From contig JAFZOG010000018.1 in NCBI GenBank assembly GCA_017550745.1, forward strand, positions 1-36,126: 36,126 nt of DNA. Direction: 5' to 3'. Positions 7,888 to 16,305 of the stretch are shown piece after piece (the stretch's first letter is position 1; the number at the start of each line of letters is the position of its first letter). The position numbers and the translations under genes are program-made. This stretch comes from Clostridia bacterium. GTDB lineage: Bacteria > Bacillota > Clostridia > Christensenellales > Aristaeellaceae. Below the pieces are notes generated by a model. It was not told the DNA's origin. It worked only from the letters and a program-made list of their open reading frames with translations, and made no database searches.

Positions 7888-9071
7888 GCCTGTGCCTCCT
7901 TCAATTGCCGGATCAGCGCCGGAACGATCTCGTACAGGTCGCCCACGATGGCTACGTGGGCCACGTCGAAGATGGGCGCGTTTTTATCGGTGTTGATGGC
8001 TACGATGTGGTCGCTGCCGTTCATGCAGGCGGTGAACTGGATGGCCCCGCTGACCCCGCAGGTGATGATGAGCCGGGGCCGCACCGTGCGGCCGGATAAG
8101 CCGATCTGCCGGTCGTTGGTGTTCCAGCCCTTTTCCACCAGGGGACGGGTGGTGGCCCAGTCGCCGCCCAGGAGGCGGGCCAGCTCCCTGATCATGTCCA
8201 GGTCGCTTTCCTTTTGCAGGCCGCGTCCGCCCACCACCAGGATTTCCGCGTCGGAAATGCTCTTTTTCGGCGGAATGGGCTCAACGCTTACGCAGGAAAC
8301 CCGGCTTTCCAATACCCCCTTGGGGATCTTCCGGATCAGGATGTCCCCGGACGCTTCCTCTGCCCGCTCCGGCGGGGTCATCACCTTGTAGCGCACGGTG
8401 GCGAACTGGGGCCGGGTGTTGGTGGTGATGATCTGGGCCATGATGTTGCCGCCGAAGGCCGGGCGGATCTGCACCAGGTCGGTGTTTTCCCGCAGCTCCA
8501 GCTTCGTGCAGTCGGCGGTGAGGCCGGTATGGAACCGGGTGGAAAGCCTCGGCGCCAGGGAACGGCCCAGGGAGGTGGCTCCCACCAGCACCACGGAGGG
8601 ATGGGCGTATTTGATATAATCCTCCACGCAGGCGGCGTAGGCGTCCGCCCGGAAGTAGGACAGGGCCGGGTCGTCATACACCGCGATTTCGCTGACGCCA
8701 TAGTGCTTCAGCTCCTCCGCAAAGGCGCTGACGCCGCTGCCCACCAGCACGGTCTTGACCTTGTAATTCACGTTTTTCGCCAGCTCCCGGGCCTTGCCGA
8801 CCAGCTCCAGGCACACGGGATGCAGGCGGCCCCCGCTGACCTCGGCGAACACCAGGATATCGTTCCACTTGGATTTATCCACGGAGTCCACTTTGGTTTC
8901 CAGCTTCAAAATGGCCTTTTCCGGGCAGTTCTTCACGCAGATGCCGCACACCTTGCAGGCGGCGTTGAGGTCGGGCCTGCCGTCCTTCATGTCGATGGCC
9001 CCGAAGGGGCAGTTGCTCGCGCAGAGGCCGCAGCCGGTGCACTTGCGTTCCAGGATTGCAATCTTTGCCAT
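7884..9071 (-). CDS. Electron-transfer flavoprotein alpha subunit with N-terminal 2[4Fe-4S] ferredoxin domain (LctC-like)
   Basis: A 395-residue EtfA1. Residues 1-60 form a bacterial ferredoxin with two cluster motifs, CTGCGLCASNCP and CKVCGICVKNCP. The EtfA domains follow; the C-terminal FAD-binding part reads TTRPLVEKGW, QIGLSGRTVRPRL, GVSGAIQF and AINTDKNAPIFD. A ferredoxin-fused EtfA is characteristic of the bifurcating/confurcating Etfs LctC and CarE. With EtfB1 and the GlcD-like protein it should couple hydroxyacid oxidation to NAD+ reduction using reduced ferredoxin, or the reverse. AAAGGAGG overlaps the EtfB1 stop and supports the ATG at 9071. It is translationally coupled to the downstream dehydrogenase. 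Confidence 0.93.
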   Translation of the reverse strand: MAKIAILERKCTGCGLCASNCPFGAIDMKDGRPDLNAACKVCGICVKNCPEKAILKLETKVDSVDKSKWNDILVFAEVSGGRLHPVCLELVGKARELAKNVNYKVKTVLVGSGVSAFAEELKHYGVSEIAVYDDPALSYFRADAYAACVEDYIKYAHPSVVLVGATSLGRSLAPRLSTRFHTGLTADCTKLELRENTDLVQIRPAFGGNIMAQIITTNTRPQFATVRYKVMTPPERAEEASGDILIRKIPKGVLESRVSCVSVEPIPPKKSISDAEILVVGGRGLQKESDLDMIRELARLLGGDWATTRPLVEKGWNTNDRQIGLSGRTVRPRLIITCGVSGAIQFTACMNGSDHIVAINTDKNAPIFDVAHVAIVGDLYEIVPALIRQLKEAQA

Positions 9072-9086
9072 GTCCGCGATCCTCCT

Positions 9087-9866
9087 TTACACGAATTTCC
9101 ACTTTTTCAGCTGGTCGTGCAGCTTGTCCGCAAGGCCCTCCCCCTCCCACATTTCGTGGGCGGTGTCGTTGTCCGGCGGGAAGATGCGCTCCACCTGGGT
9201 GGGGCTGCCGGACAGGCCGTAATGGCTTTCGTCCGTATCCAGGAAGGAATCCAGGCCCTGGATGCGGATTTCCCTGTCCTTGATTTCCCGGGCGATTTTC
9301 AGGGAAGGAAGCCGGGGCATGAAGATGTCCTGCTCCACCGTCACCAGGCAGGGGAAGGGCATATGCACCGTTTCGATCACGTCCTGCAATTGCTGGCGGG
9401 CGTTCACGCCGTCCCCCTCCACGGCCAGTTCCGTCACCCAGGCGGCGTGGGGAATGCCCATATGCTCGGCGATGGCGGGGCCCACCTGGGCGGTGTCCCC
9501 GTCGGTGGTCTGCTTGCCGCAGAGGATCAGGTCAAAGTCTCCCACGCTCTGGATGGCCTGGGAAAGGGTGTAGCTGGTGGCCAGCACGTCCGCCCCGCCC
9601 AGCCGCCGGTCTGAAAACACATAGCCCTCGTCCGCGCCCATCATATACGCTTCCCTGATGATGGCCTGGGCCTGGGGCGGGCCCATGGTGCCCACCGTCA
9701 CTTTGCCCCCGTGCTTTTCCTTTAAGCGCAGGGCCGTTTCCAGGGCGTAAAGATCGTAGGGGTTCATTTTGCTCATGACCCCGCCGCGCTTCAGCACCCC
9801 CGTTTTTTCATCCACCTGCACCTTGTTGGTGGCAGGCACCTGCTTGATGCACACAAAGATGTTCAT
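9087..9866 (-). CDS. Electron-transfer flavoprotein beta subunit (LctB-like, EtfB1)
   Basis: A 259-residue EtfB that pairs with the ferredoxin-fused EtfA1. It begins MNIFVCIKQVP, the family start. It contains MNPYDLYALETALRLKEK, VTVGTMGPPQA, REAYMMGADEGYVFSD and DGDTAQVGP; this form is that of bifurcating EtfBs such as LctB and CarD. I place the start at ATG 9866, preceded by GGAAAGG. The frame is open further upstream to 10070 but that extension overlaps the previous gene and shows no family similarity. The gene lies 29 bp after the FAD oxidoreductase stop and 15 bp before EtfA1. Confidence 0.92.
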   Translation of the reverse strand: MNIFVCIKQVPATNKVQVDEKTGVLKRGGVMSKMNPYDLYALETALRLKEKHGGKVTVGTMGPPQAQAIIREAYMMGADEGYVFSDRRLGGADVLATSYTLSQAIQSVGDFDLILCGKQTTDGDTAQVGPAIAEHMGIPHAAWVTELAVEGDGVNARQQLQDVIETVHMPFPCLVTVEQDIFMPRLPSLKIAREIKDREIRIQGLDSFLDTDESHYGLSGSPTQVERIFPPDNDTAHEMWEGEGLADKLHDQLKKWKFV

Positions 9867-9895
9867 GCTGCGCCCATTCCTTTCCGAAAAGTATC

Positions 9896-11137
9896 TCATC
9901 GCACAATAGGCGGTATTGCGTCCCTTAGGTGAAGCAGCGCATGATCCCGGATCAGCGCCGTCTGCAGCTCGCTGATGTCCCACTGTCCATGCAGGGCCTG
10001 GAGGGCGGCGGCGGTTCCTGCCGCCTGACCCGTGACCGCGCAGCAGGGAATCACCCGCGTGATATCCCACATGCTTTCCGTTACGGATACGCAGCGCCCA
10101 GCCACGTATAAATGCTCCACTTCCCCGCAGTACAAAATCCCGGCGGGGATTTCAAATACCGGGCCACGCTTGCGCCAATCTCCCGTCATGCCCACGCTCT
10201 GGGAAAAATATGTTCCTTCCTCCGCTTCGTCCAGCGTATAGGCGCCTTGCAGCCGCCGGGTCATGCGAAGCTGGGGAATGGCTGGCAGAAGCACCGGTTC
10301 ATACGCGGGATCGCGCTTTTTTTCTTTCCGGTATCTTTGCAGCGTGACGGCGTGGGCGGCTTGCATCATGCGGCTGGTTTCCACGGCGTCTAAGCCGGAA
10401 TAAACGGTATTCTTGCCGGGGTCCGCCTCTAATTCTTTCTGAACGCTGGATGCCATGTCTTCCGATACGTCTAAACAGCCGACCATCCTCAAGCGCCGTC
10501 CGCCGGCGGTTTCGGCGTAATGCCAGGCCGCCAGCTTGTTGCCGCTTTCGCAGCAAACGGTAGGCGCGCCCGAAAGCTGGCACAGATCGGCGTCCCCCGT
10601 GCAGTCCACCACCGCGTCGGCGAAAACGCAGGAGCGCCCGCTTTTATCCTGCAAAATCACGCCCTGAATCCGATTGCCGTCCATCACTACGTCGGAAATC
10701 AGGGCGCCGTAGCGGATCTCTACCCCCGCTTTCAAAAGAAGCTGTTCCAATTCCAGGGCGTACAGGCAGGGGTTGTACTGCGTTTGCCACCGGATTTCCT
10801 TCCTTTTTTCCGGCGTTCCGTCGGGCTCCACCCAGGGAGCGGGATAGGGCAGATGGCTTTTTTCCATGCCGTGCTTGAGGGACAGGCGGATCAGTTCTTC
10901 CCCGATGCCGCCCACCACCTGATGGCCCTGCCCATCGCAGACGGGAAGGAAAATCGTGATGAGGCCCAGGGTGGCCAGCCCGCCCAACAGCCATTCCCGT
11001 TCGATCAGCAAGGTTTTCGCGCCCGTGCGGGCGGCGGCAAGAGCGGCGCTGACGCCTGCGATCCCGCCGCCCGCCACCAGCACCTGCGTCCGGTCCGCAA
11101 CGGGCGTTTTTCTTTCTTTTTCAAGGACGTATTCCAT
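9896..11137 (-). CDS. FAD-dependent oxidoreductase (FAD_oxidored family)
   Basis: A 413-residue soluble flavoprotein. It has a dinucleotide-binding start QVLVAGGGIAGVSAALAAARTG (GxGxxG at about 23-28) and the Glu of IERE. The following LLGGLATLG and the C-terminal HLYVAGRCVSVTESMWDITRV...TGQAAGTAAA are characteristic of the FAD_oxidored group (PF12831), often found in carbohydrate catabolic clusters and mostly of unknown substrate. I start it at ATG 11137, five bases after the IolB stop; the longer open frame overlaps IolB out of frame and is not credible. It probably oxidises a sugar or sugar-acid intermediate of the pathway, but the reaction cannot be read from sequence. Confidence 0.85.
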   Translation of the reverse strand: MEYVLEKERKTPVADRTQVLVAGGGIAGVSAALAAARTGAKTLLIEREWLLGGLATLGLITIFLPVCDGQGHQVVGGIGEELIRLSLKHGMEKSHLPYPAPWVEPDGTPEKRKEIRWQTQYNPCLYALELEQLLLKAGVEIRYGALISDVVMDGNRIQGVILQDKSGRSCVFADAVVDCTGDADLCQLSGAPTVCCESGNKLAAWHYAETAGGRRLRMVGCLDVSEDMASSVQKELEADPGKNTVYSGLDAVETSRMMQAAHAVTLQRYRKEKKRDPAYEPVLLPAIPQLRMTRRLQGAYTLDEAEEGTYFSQSVGMTGDWRKRGPVFEIPAGILYCGEVEHLYVAGRCVSVTESMWDITRVIPCCAVTGQAAGTAAALQALHGQWDISELQTALIRDHALLHLRDAIPPIVR

Positions 11138-11142
11138 ACGGG

Positions 11143-11958
11143 TCAGCTTTTCTTGATCAGGTTTTCCACGGCAGAAACCCAGGCGTGCTCCGGATCGTTG
11201 GTGCGGCAGAAGCCCTGATGATCCCCCGCCATGAGCCACAGGAAATAGGTGTTGTAGCCCGGGGCGGACACCGTGGTATGGTAGCCGCAGGGAAATTCCA
11301 CCAGCTCGTCGTTCTTGACGCGGTACGCTTCGTCGATGGAGCCGTCGGCCGTGTACAGGCACTGCACGCCGAAGCCCTGCTGCGGGTCGAAGAGGAAGTA
11401 GTAGATTTCCTCCGCCACGCATTCCGCCGGCATATTGTCCACGTCGTGCTTGTGGGGCGGGAAACCGGCCCAGTTGCCGGGGGTCACGTAGGCTTCGCCG
11501 ATGGTGAGCTTTTTGGCGTGGGTGGCGCCGTCCACGATGAAGGAGGTGTCCCGCTCCCAGGGTTTAACGCCAAGCCTGGCGATGCGCACGTCGGCTTGAT
11601 GAATGGCCTGGGGCTCCGTGTCCTGATTGATGGGGGTCATGCACACCGCGATCTTTACCTTAAATTCGCTTGCAATTTCCACCTTGGTGTTCCGGCCCGC
11701 GTAGAAGCATTCCGCCTTGGGGTTGGCAAATACGTTGGTGCGCACGCCCAGCTTGCCGTAATCTTTGCCGTTGGCTGTAAAGCAGGCGGAGCCGCCCAGC
11801 AGCACGAAGGCGACCTCCCGATCCTTGGTATCAAAGGTATAAGCGCCGTCATATCCCAGCTCGATGATGCCGAATTCCAGGTTGTTCAGGCTGCATTTGC
11901 CGATCTCGCACAGCGGGGTATAGCCCTCCCTGGGCGTATAGGTCTTTTTGTAATTCAT
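11143..11958 (-). CDS. iolB: 5-deoxy-glucuronate isomerase-like cupin (IolB family)
   Basis: A 271-residue double-cupin of the KduI/IolB family. IolB converts 5-deoxy-D-glucuronate to 5-dehydro-2-deoxy-D-gluconate in myo-inositol breakdown. The sequence has the metal-site pattern GFPPHKHD (two His), followed by EEIYYFLFDPQQGFGVQCLY and the late His in CGYHTTVSAPGYNTYFLWLMAG, all typical of IolB. The last segment, ending DPEHAWV, also matches the family. Its ATG overlaps the EtfA2 stop by four bases (ATGA at 11958-11955), so start and co-translation are well supported. No IolD or IolE is present in the window, so the isomerised compound may come from a different route or be a related uronate. 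Confidence 0.88.
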   Translation of the reverse strand: MNYKKTYTPREGYTPLCEIGKCSLNNLEFGIIELGYDGAYTFDTKDREVAFVLLGGSACFTANGKDYGKLGVRTNVFANPKAECFYAGRNTKVEIASEFKVKIAVCMTPINQDTEPQAIHQADVRIARLGVKPWERDTSFIVDGATHAKKLTIGEAYVTPGNWAGFPPHKHDVDNMPAECVAEEIYYFLFDPQQGFGVQCLYTADGSIDEAYRVKNDELVEFPCGYHTTVSAPGYNTYFLWLMAGDHQGFCRTNDPEHAWVSAVENLIKKS

Positions 11959-12896
11959 TGTATCCCCTTCCTTTCTTTGATAAATCGAATCATATATGCT
12001 GCGGTTTCCCGCCAAGGCGCAACGATGCCATAGTCCGCCGCCCGGAATATCGGCGCGTTCCGGTCGGTATTGACGGCCACGGCGTATTGGGCGCCCCGCA
12101 TGCCCGCCAGGTGCTGGATCATGCCGCTGATCCCAAAGGCCAGATACAGCGTGGGCCGCACCGTGACCCCCGTTTGCCCGATCTGATGGGCGTAGGGGAT
12201 CCATCCCGCGTCCACCGCGCTGCGGGTGGCCCCCACCGCGCCGCCGAGGAGCCTGGCCAGTTCAAAAAGCAGCGTAAACCCTTCCTTGCCCCCCACGCCT
12301 TTTCCGCCCGCCACGATCACCTTCGCCTGCTGCAGCGGGCACGGGTTATCTGTAGGAACCACGTCCATCAGCTGCATGAGCGTTTCCGGGAAAGCGCATG
12401 AGGCAATTTGCGCCTGGGCGTTTGCCGGGCGTATGTCCGCGCCGGGCAGGGGGAACACCCCGGGCCGGACGCTGGCCATCTGGGGCCTTCTTTCCGGGCA
12501 AAGGATGCTGGCCATCAGGCCCCCGCCATAAGCGGGGCGGGTCTGTAAAAGCAGGCCGTTTTCCGTCATGGACAAATCGGTGCAGTCCGCCGTCAGGCCC
12601 GTATGCAGCTTAGCCGCCGCCCAGGCGGACAAAAACCGGCCCCGCACCGTGGCGGGAAACAGAACGATATCGGGGGCCTGCTGCCCAAGCGCTTCCGCGA
12701 TGCGGCTGCCCTGGGCGCAGTCGTCCTCCGTTTCTCCCAGGAAAAGGGCCGTGTCCGCGCCGCAGCGGAAATACTTTTCCGGGTCCCGGTCCTCGTGCAG
12801 CGCCGTGATCCGCGCCTCCGGGGCCATGCACCGGGCCTTGTAAAGCAGCTCCTGCCCGGCGGGATGATTCCCTTCGCAAAATACGGTGATGGTCAT
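11955..12896 (-). CDS. Electron-transfer flavoprotein alpha subunit without ferredoxin domain (EtfA2)
   Basis: A 313-residue EtfA2 that would carry FAD and exchange electrons with a partner dehydrogenase. It lacks the ferredoxin domain of EtfA1. The FAD-binding C-terminal domain is complete: ATRSAVDAGW, HQIGQTGVTVRPTLY, GISGMIQHLAGM and AVNTDRNAPIF. The start is ATG 12896, which overlaps the EtfB2 stop as ATGA; an in-frame ATG at 12914 would overlap more and is less likely. Its N-terminal domain is short and divergent. Likely electron donors are the AGPS-like FAD dehydrogenase and Fe-S protein encoded earlier in the operon. Confidence 0.9.
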   Translation of the reverse strand: MTITVFCEGNHPAGQELLYKARCMAPEARITALHEDRDPEKYFRCGADTALFLGETEDDCAQGSRIAEALGQQAPDIVLFPATVRGRFLSAWAAAKLHTGLTADCTDLSMTENGLLLQTRPAYGGGLMASILCPERRPQMASVRPGVFPLPGADIRPANAQAQIASCAFPETLMQLMDVVPTDNPCPLQQAKVIVAGGKGVGGKEGFTLLFELARLLGGAVGATRSAVDAGWIPYAHQIGQTGVTVRPTLYLAFGISGMIQHLAGMRGAQYAVAVNTDRNAPIFRAADYGIVAPWRETAAYMIRFIKERKGIQ

Positions 12897-13663
12897 GAAA
12901 ACACCTCCGGGCACTTTGCCGCCAGGGCGTTCATGATTTCCTCCACCGAGCCCTTATGGCAGGGCCTGACTCCCGTTTCCTCCGCGCTGACGCGGACGAC
13001 CCGGGTGGGCGACGCCTTGATCCCGCATGCCATAGCGGAAAGCCCAAGATCATCCGGCGTCATCACCCGAACCTGGGCAGTCCTCGCTTTTCGTAATCCC
13101 AACAGATGGGGCAGCCGCAGCCGATAGCTCCATTCGCAGAAGGTGACCAAGGCGGGATAGGCGCATTGCCAGACTTTCACTTCCGTCTCGGTGAGCTGCC
13201 AGGCCGTCAGCTGTTCCCCCGCCTCCGCCCGCGTGAGGTTGACAGCGCAGGGGATGCCCAGCAGCGAGGCTGTCATGGGTCCCACCTGCCCCGTTTCCCC
13301 GTCCGCCGCCCTGCGCCCGCAGGCGATCAGGTCAAAGCCGCCCAGTGTTTCGATTGCTTTTGCCAGGCATTGGGCCGTGACCAGGGTATCCGCCCCGGCG
13401 AATCGGGGGTCGCTGAGCAGCACGGCTTCATCCGCGCCCCGGGAAAGGGCTTCCCGCAGGGTGCTTTCCGCGCGTTTCGGGCCCATGGACAGCACCGTGA
13501 CCCTGCCGCCCCGTTGATCCCGCACCCGCAGCGCCCATTCCAGGGCCGATTCGTCCGCCGGGTTCATCACCTGGGCCACGAAATCCCTCTCCAGGGTAAA
13601 ATCCGCCCGGAGCTTCACTTCCAGGGTGTCGGGCACCTGTTTTAAGCAAACCAGTATGTTCAT
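12893..13663 (-). CDS. Electron-transfer flavoprotein beta subunit (EtfB2)
   Basis: A 256-residue EtfB paralogous to EtfB1. Family landmarks are MNILVCLKQVPDT, MNPADESALEWALRVRD, VTVLSMGPKRAE, LREALSRGADEAVLLSD and DGETGQVGP. It pairs with EtfA2, to which it is joined by an ATGA overlap; its own start overlaps the FGGY kinase stop in the same way (13663-13660). The chain of overlaps FGGY-EtfB2-EtfA2-IolB implies stoichiometric, coupled translation. The two EtfB proteins differ clearly in sequence, so this is not a recent duplication. Confidence 0.92.
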   Translation of the reverse strand: MNILVCLKQVPDTLEVKLRADFTLERDFVAQVMNPADESALEWALRVRDQRGGRVTVLSMGPKRAESTLREALSRGADEAVLLSDPRFAGADTLVTAQCLAKAIETLGGFDLIACGRRAADGETGQVGPMTASLLGIPCAVNLTRAEAGEQLTAWQLTETEVKVWQCAYPALVTFCEWSYRLRLPHLLGLRKARTAQVRVMTPDDLGLSAMACGIKASPTRVVRVSAEETGVRPCHKGSVEEIMNALAAKCPEVFS

Positions 13664-15126
13664 AGCCGGTGATACACAGGCGCCAGCGCGGCCTGGATGT
13701 CCTTATAGATGGAAAAGCGCTCCTGATAGAAGGCGGCCCCTTCCGGGTCGGGCTCCGTGACTCCCGTGACCCGGACGCACTTATACACCGCGTCCTGATG
13801 CCCGTCAAAAATGCCCGCTGCCACCCCGGCCAGCATGGCGCTGCCCAGGGAGCTGTCCACGTTTTCCACGGTGCCCAGGGGGATATTGAGCATATCCGCC
13901 AAAATCTGCCGCCACAGGGGGGCTTTCGCGCCGCCGCCGATGGCCGCCGCTTCCTTGGGCGCGATGCCCAGTTCTTTCAATGTTTCAAAGCAGTCTTTCA
14001 TGGAGTAGGCCACGCCCTCCAACACCGCCCGGTTGAAATGGGCCTTGGTGTGGAAGCCCGCAGCGCCGGTAAAGCTGGCCCGCAGCCTGTCGTCCAGATA
14101 AGGGGTGATTTCGCCCTGGAGATAGGGGTGGAAGAAAAGCCCTTCGCAGCCCCTTTGTATATTCGCCGCCGCCTGGCTCATTTCCTCGTAATTGCCCCCA
14201 AAAGTGTCCCGATACCAGCGGTTGCAGGCAGCGCACGATTTGGTGGCCGTGCCGGGGTACCACAGGCCGTCCGCCACATGGCGGTAGGTCACCAGCCGGG
14301 GATCCACCACCGGGTGATCGGTGATGGGGCAGATGCGGCCCGCCGTGGCCAGCTTCACCGTGGCCTGGCCCACGGAAACCGCCCCGGAGGCGTACACCTC
14401 CATCACCGTGTCCGTAGCCCCGGCGATGACGACGGTTTTTTCTGTCAGGCCGGTATCCTGTTGGGCTTTCTTTGTCAGGGGCGACATCCTTTGGGTGGGC
14501 TCCACGATGGGGGGCATAATGTTTTTGTCGATGCCCGCCAGGCCGCACAAGCGTTCCGACCATGCGCAAAGCCGCGCGTCCAGCAAAAGAAAGCCCATGG
14601 CCTCGATGGAATCCGTGGCGTAATCGCCGGTGAGCAGGAAACGGATGTAATCCTTCACCGCCATGATCTTCTTGGTTTTTTTGATCACTTCCGGCTCGTG
14701 CTTTTTCAGCCACATGAGCTGGGGCAGGGTCCACAGGCTGGATACGCTGTTGTAGCATTCCCGGATCAGCGCTTCCCCCATTTCCCGCTTGAGCCATGCC
14801 GCTTCCTCGCCCGCCCGGCTGTCCGTCCAGTAAATGGCCCGGCGCAGAGGTTTGTCATGTTCGTCCAGCAGCACGGCGGTATGGGTGGCGGCGTCCAGCG
14901 CCAGGGCGGCGATATCGCCCGGGTCGATGGCGGTTTCCTTCAGGATGGCGCGGATATTGTCCACCAGCGCGTGATAGCTGTCCTGAATGTCCTGCTCCGC
15001 CCAGCCGTTCTGCGGGTAATAGGTGGGATATTCCCGGCTGGCGGCGGCATAGACCCTGCCGTCCTCTCCCAGCAGGGTGGCCTTGGAGGAGCTGCCTCCG
15101 AAATCCACGCCAAGCAAATATTTCAT
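13660..15126 (-). CDS. FGGY carbohydrate kinase (xylulokinase-like)
   Basis: A 488-residue sugar kinase of the FGGY family, the usual length. It phosphorylates a ketose, polyol or related substrate with ATP. The N-terminus has LLGVDFGGSSSKATL (phosphate loop 1), then NGWAEQDIQDSY and DAATHTAVLLDE. The C-terminal half has the ATP-site pattern AAIGGGAKAPLWRQILADML followed by SSLGSAMLAGVAAG. It resembles xylulokinase most, but FGGY specificity cannot be read safely. The ATG at 15126 has GGGAG upstream; a longer open frame to 15429 overlaps the preceding gene and is rejected. An intercistronic hairpin separates it from the Fe-S protein gene. It is one of two sugar kinases in the operon. Confidence 0.88.
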   Translation of the reverse strand: MKYLLGVDFGGSSSKATLLGEDGRVYAAASREYPTYYPQNGWAEQDIQDSYHALVDNIRAILKETAIDPGDIAALALDAATHTAVLLDEHDKPLRRAIYWTDSRAGEEAAWLKREMGEALIRECYNSVSSLWTLPQLMWLKKHEPEVIKKTKKIMAVKDYIRFLLTGDYATDSIEAMGFLLLDARLCAWSERLCGLAGIDKNIMPPIVEPTQRMSPLTKKAQQDTGLTEKTVVIAGATDTVMEVYASGAVSVGQATVKLATAGRICPITDHPVVDPRLVTYRHVADGLWYPGTATKSCAACNRWYRDTFGGNYEEMSQAAANIQRGCEGLFFHPYLQGEITPYLDDRLRASFTGAAGFHTKAHFNRAVLEGVAYSMKDCFETLKELGIAPKEAAAIGGGAKAPLWRQILADMLNIPLGTVENVDSSLGSAMLAGVAAGIFDGHQDAVYKCVRVTGVTEPDPEGAAFYQERFSIYKDIQAALAPVYHRL

Positions 15127-15165
15127 CTTCCGTCTCCCGCCTTTTCCATGGAATATACCGGAAAC

Positions 15166-15190
15166 GGCGCAGGGCAGCCGGCCCTGCGCC
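15166..15190 (-). promoter_or_regulatory. Intercistronic hairpin
   Basis: A perfect 10-bp stem, GGCGCAGGGC (15166-15175) with GCCCTGCGCC (15181-15190), around a 5-base loop. There is no T-run in the direction of transcription. It lies in the only sizeable gap (77 bp) within the 13-gene operon, between the Fe-S protein and FGGY kinase genes. A role as RNA-stability or processing element is more likely than termination. Confidence 0.55.
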
Positions 15191-15203
15191 AAATAAGATA
15201 TTC

Positions 15204-16286
15204 TCAGAGATGATCTTTGAGCAGCACGAACAGATCGGTGTATTGATACCCTTCCGGCACGGCGGCCCTCAGCCCTTCCGTACTCTGGGGGCAGGCGGCG
15301 GTCAAGCGCTTTGCGTCGGTGCGCTTTACGTCGTTCCAGCGGTTTTCGGCCACGCGCCTGGCGATGTCCGGCATGAACTGCCGCGCCACCGCGCTGCCGC
15401 AGCACTTGGCCAGGCGGCGGTTCTGCCACATTTCATGGATTTCGAAGCCCATGGCCTTGAGGATATTCCGGGCCGGTTCGTGCTCGTCCAGGTCCCGGGC
15501 CAGGCGGCTGCCGTCATGATAGGTGATCACGCCGCCGTCCTTTTGGGGCTTGAGGCGGCCTTCCCGGATCAGCCCGTCCACAAAGGCCGCGGCCGTCACG
15601 ATTTCGGGCAGGCCGATGCCCCAATCCTTGTATTCGTGGAGCATCAGGGCGGCGTCGTAGCTGTCCAGCACGATCACCCGCTTGGCGCCGCTGCCGCGGA
15701 TGGCTTCCCCGGCTTTCGCGGCCTGGGCGCGCACGTCCTCCACAAAGCCCATGAGATCCCCTAAGGCGGAACCGGAAGCGGGCTCATCTTTCAGCGCTGC
15801 GAAGGACACCCCCGCTTTTTTCATGATAACGAACAGCGCCTGGGCCGTTTCGGGCACGCTGTACCGGGCGCATTCTCCCAGCCACACCAGGGTTTCTCCC
15901 GTTTCGGGAAGGCCGTCAAAGCAGACCTTGGGTTCCCTGGCGCCGTAGATGTTCCCCGTTTCCAGCACCCGATCAATCACCTTTTGCACTTCAGGCGGCA
16001 CGATGTCCAGCACGTTGGCCTGGGTGCGCGCCTCGCGGATGAACACCAGGGGATCAAAGCCGGTGGCGCAGTCGTTGGTGCAGGCTCCGCAGAGCATGCA
16101 TTCATACATGGTCTTTCCGCAGTCCTTTTCCATGGGCATGCCCCGCTCGATCATGCTCACCTGCAGGCCCTTGGCCCGGGGGGTGTTGGTTTCCTTGCCC
16201 GTCACCAGCTGTACGGGGCACAGATGACGGCACATCCAGCAGAAGCGGCATGCGTCCGCGTTTTTCTTCGCTTTTTCGCTGAACAT
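15204..16286 (-). CDS. Iron-sulfur protein, GlpC/HdrD-like with degenerate CCG region
   Basis: A 360-residue protein with an N-terminal ferredoxin domain bearing two [4Fe-4S] motifs: CRFCWMCRHLCP and CMLCGACTNDC. The rest resembles the cysteine-rich (CCG) region of GlpC, LutA and HdrB/D-type subunits, but its motifs are eroded. The usual 'DPCHLGR' reads HDGSRLAR, the second CCG motif reads AKCCGSAVAR, and the last CPxC reads ACPQS. It therefore probably transfers electrons between the neighbouring FAD dehydrogenase and EtfAB2 and may lack the non-cubane cluster. AAAGGAG before ATG 16286 and the 19-bp gap after the FAD dehydrogenase support co-expression. Confidence 0.87.
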   Translation of the reverse strand: MFSEKAKKNADACRFCWMCRHLCPVQLVTGKETNTPRAKGLQVSMIERGMPMEKDCGKTMYECMLCGACTNDCATGFDPLVFIREARTQANVLDIVPPEVQKVIDRVLETGNIYGAREPKVCFDGLPETGETLVWLGECARYSVPETAQALFVIMKKAGVSFAALKDEPASGSALGDLMGFVEDVRAQAAKAGEAIRGSGAKRVIVLDSYDAALMLHEYKDWGIGLPEIVTAAAFVDGLIREGRLKPQKDGGVITYHDGSRLARDLDEHEPARNILKAMGFEIHEMWQNRRLAKCCGSAVARQFMPDIARRVAENRWNDVKRTDAKRLTAACPQSTEGLRAAVPEGYQYTDLFVLLKDHL

Positions 16287-16305
16287 TTTCTTTCTCTCCT
16301 TTCCG

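Noticed and set aside
8214-9614. Long plus-strand open frame opposite the EtfA1/EtfB1 genes (also 13669-15213, 16432-17898, 18646-19746)
   Set aside because: The translations are His/Gly/Ala/Gln-rich, have no family similarity and arise from high-GC antisense reading of clear genes.
9867-10070. N-terminal extension of EtfB1
   Set aside because: It overlaps the FAD oxidoreductase gene and the EtfB family starts at MNIFVCIKQVP, which has its own ribosome site.
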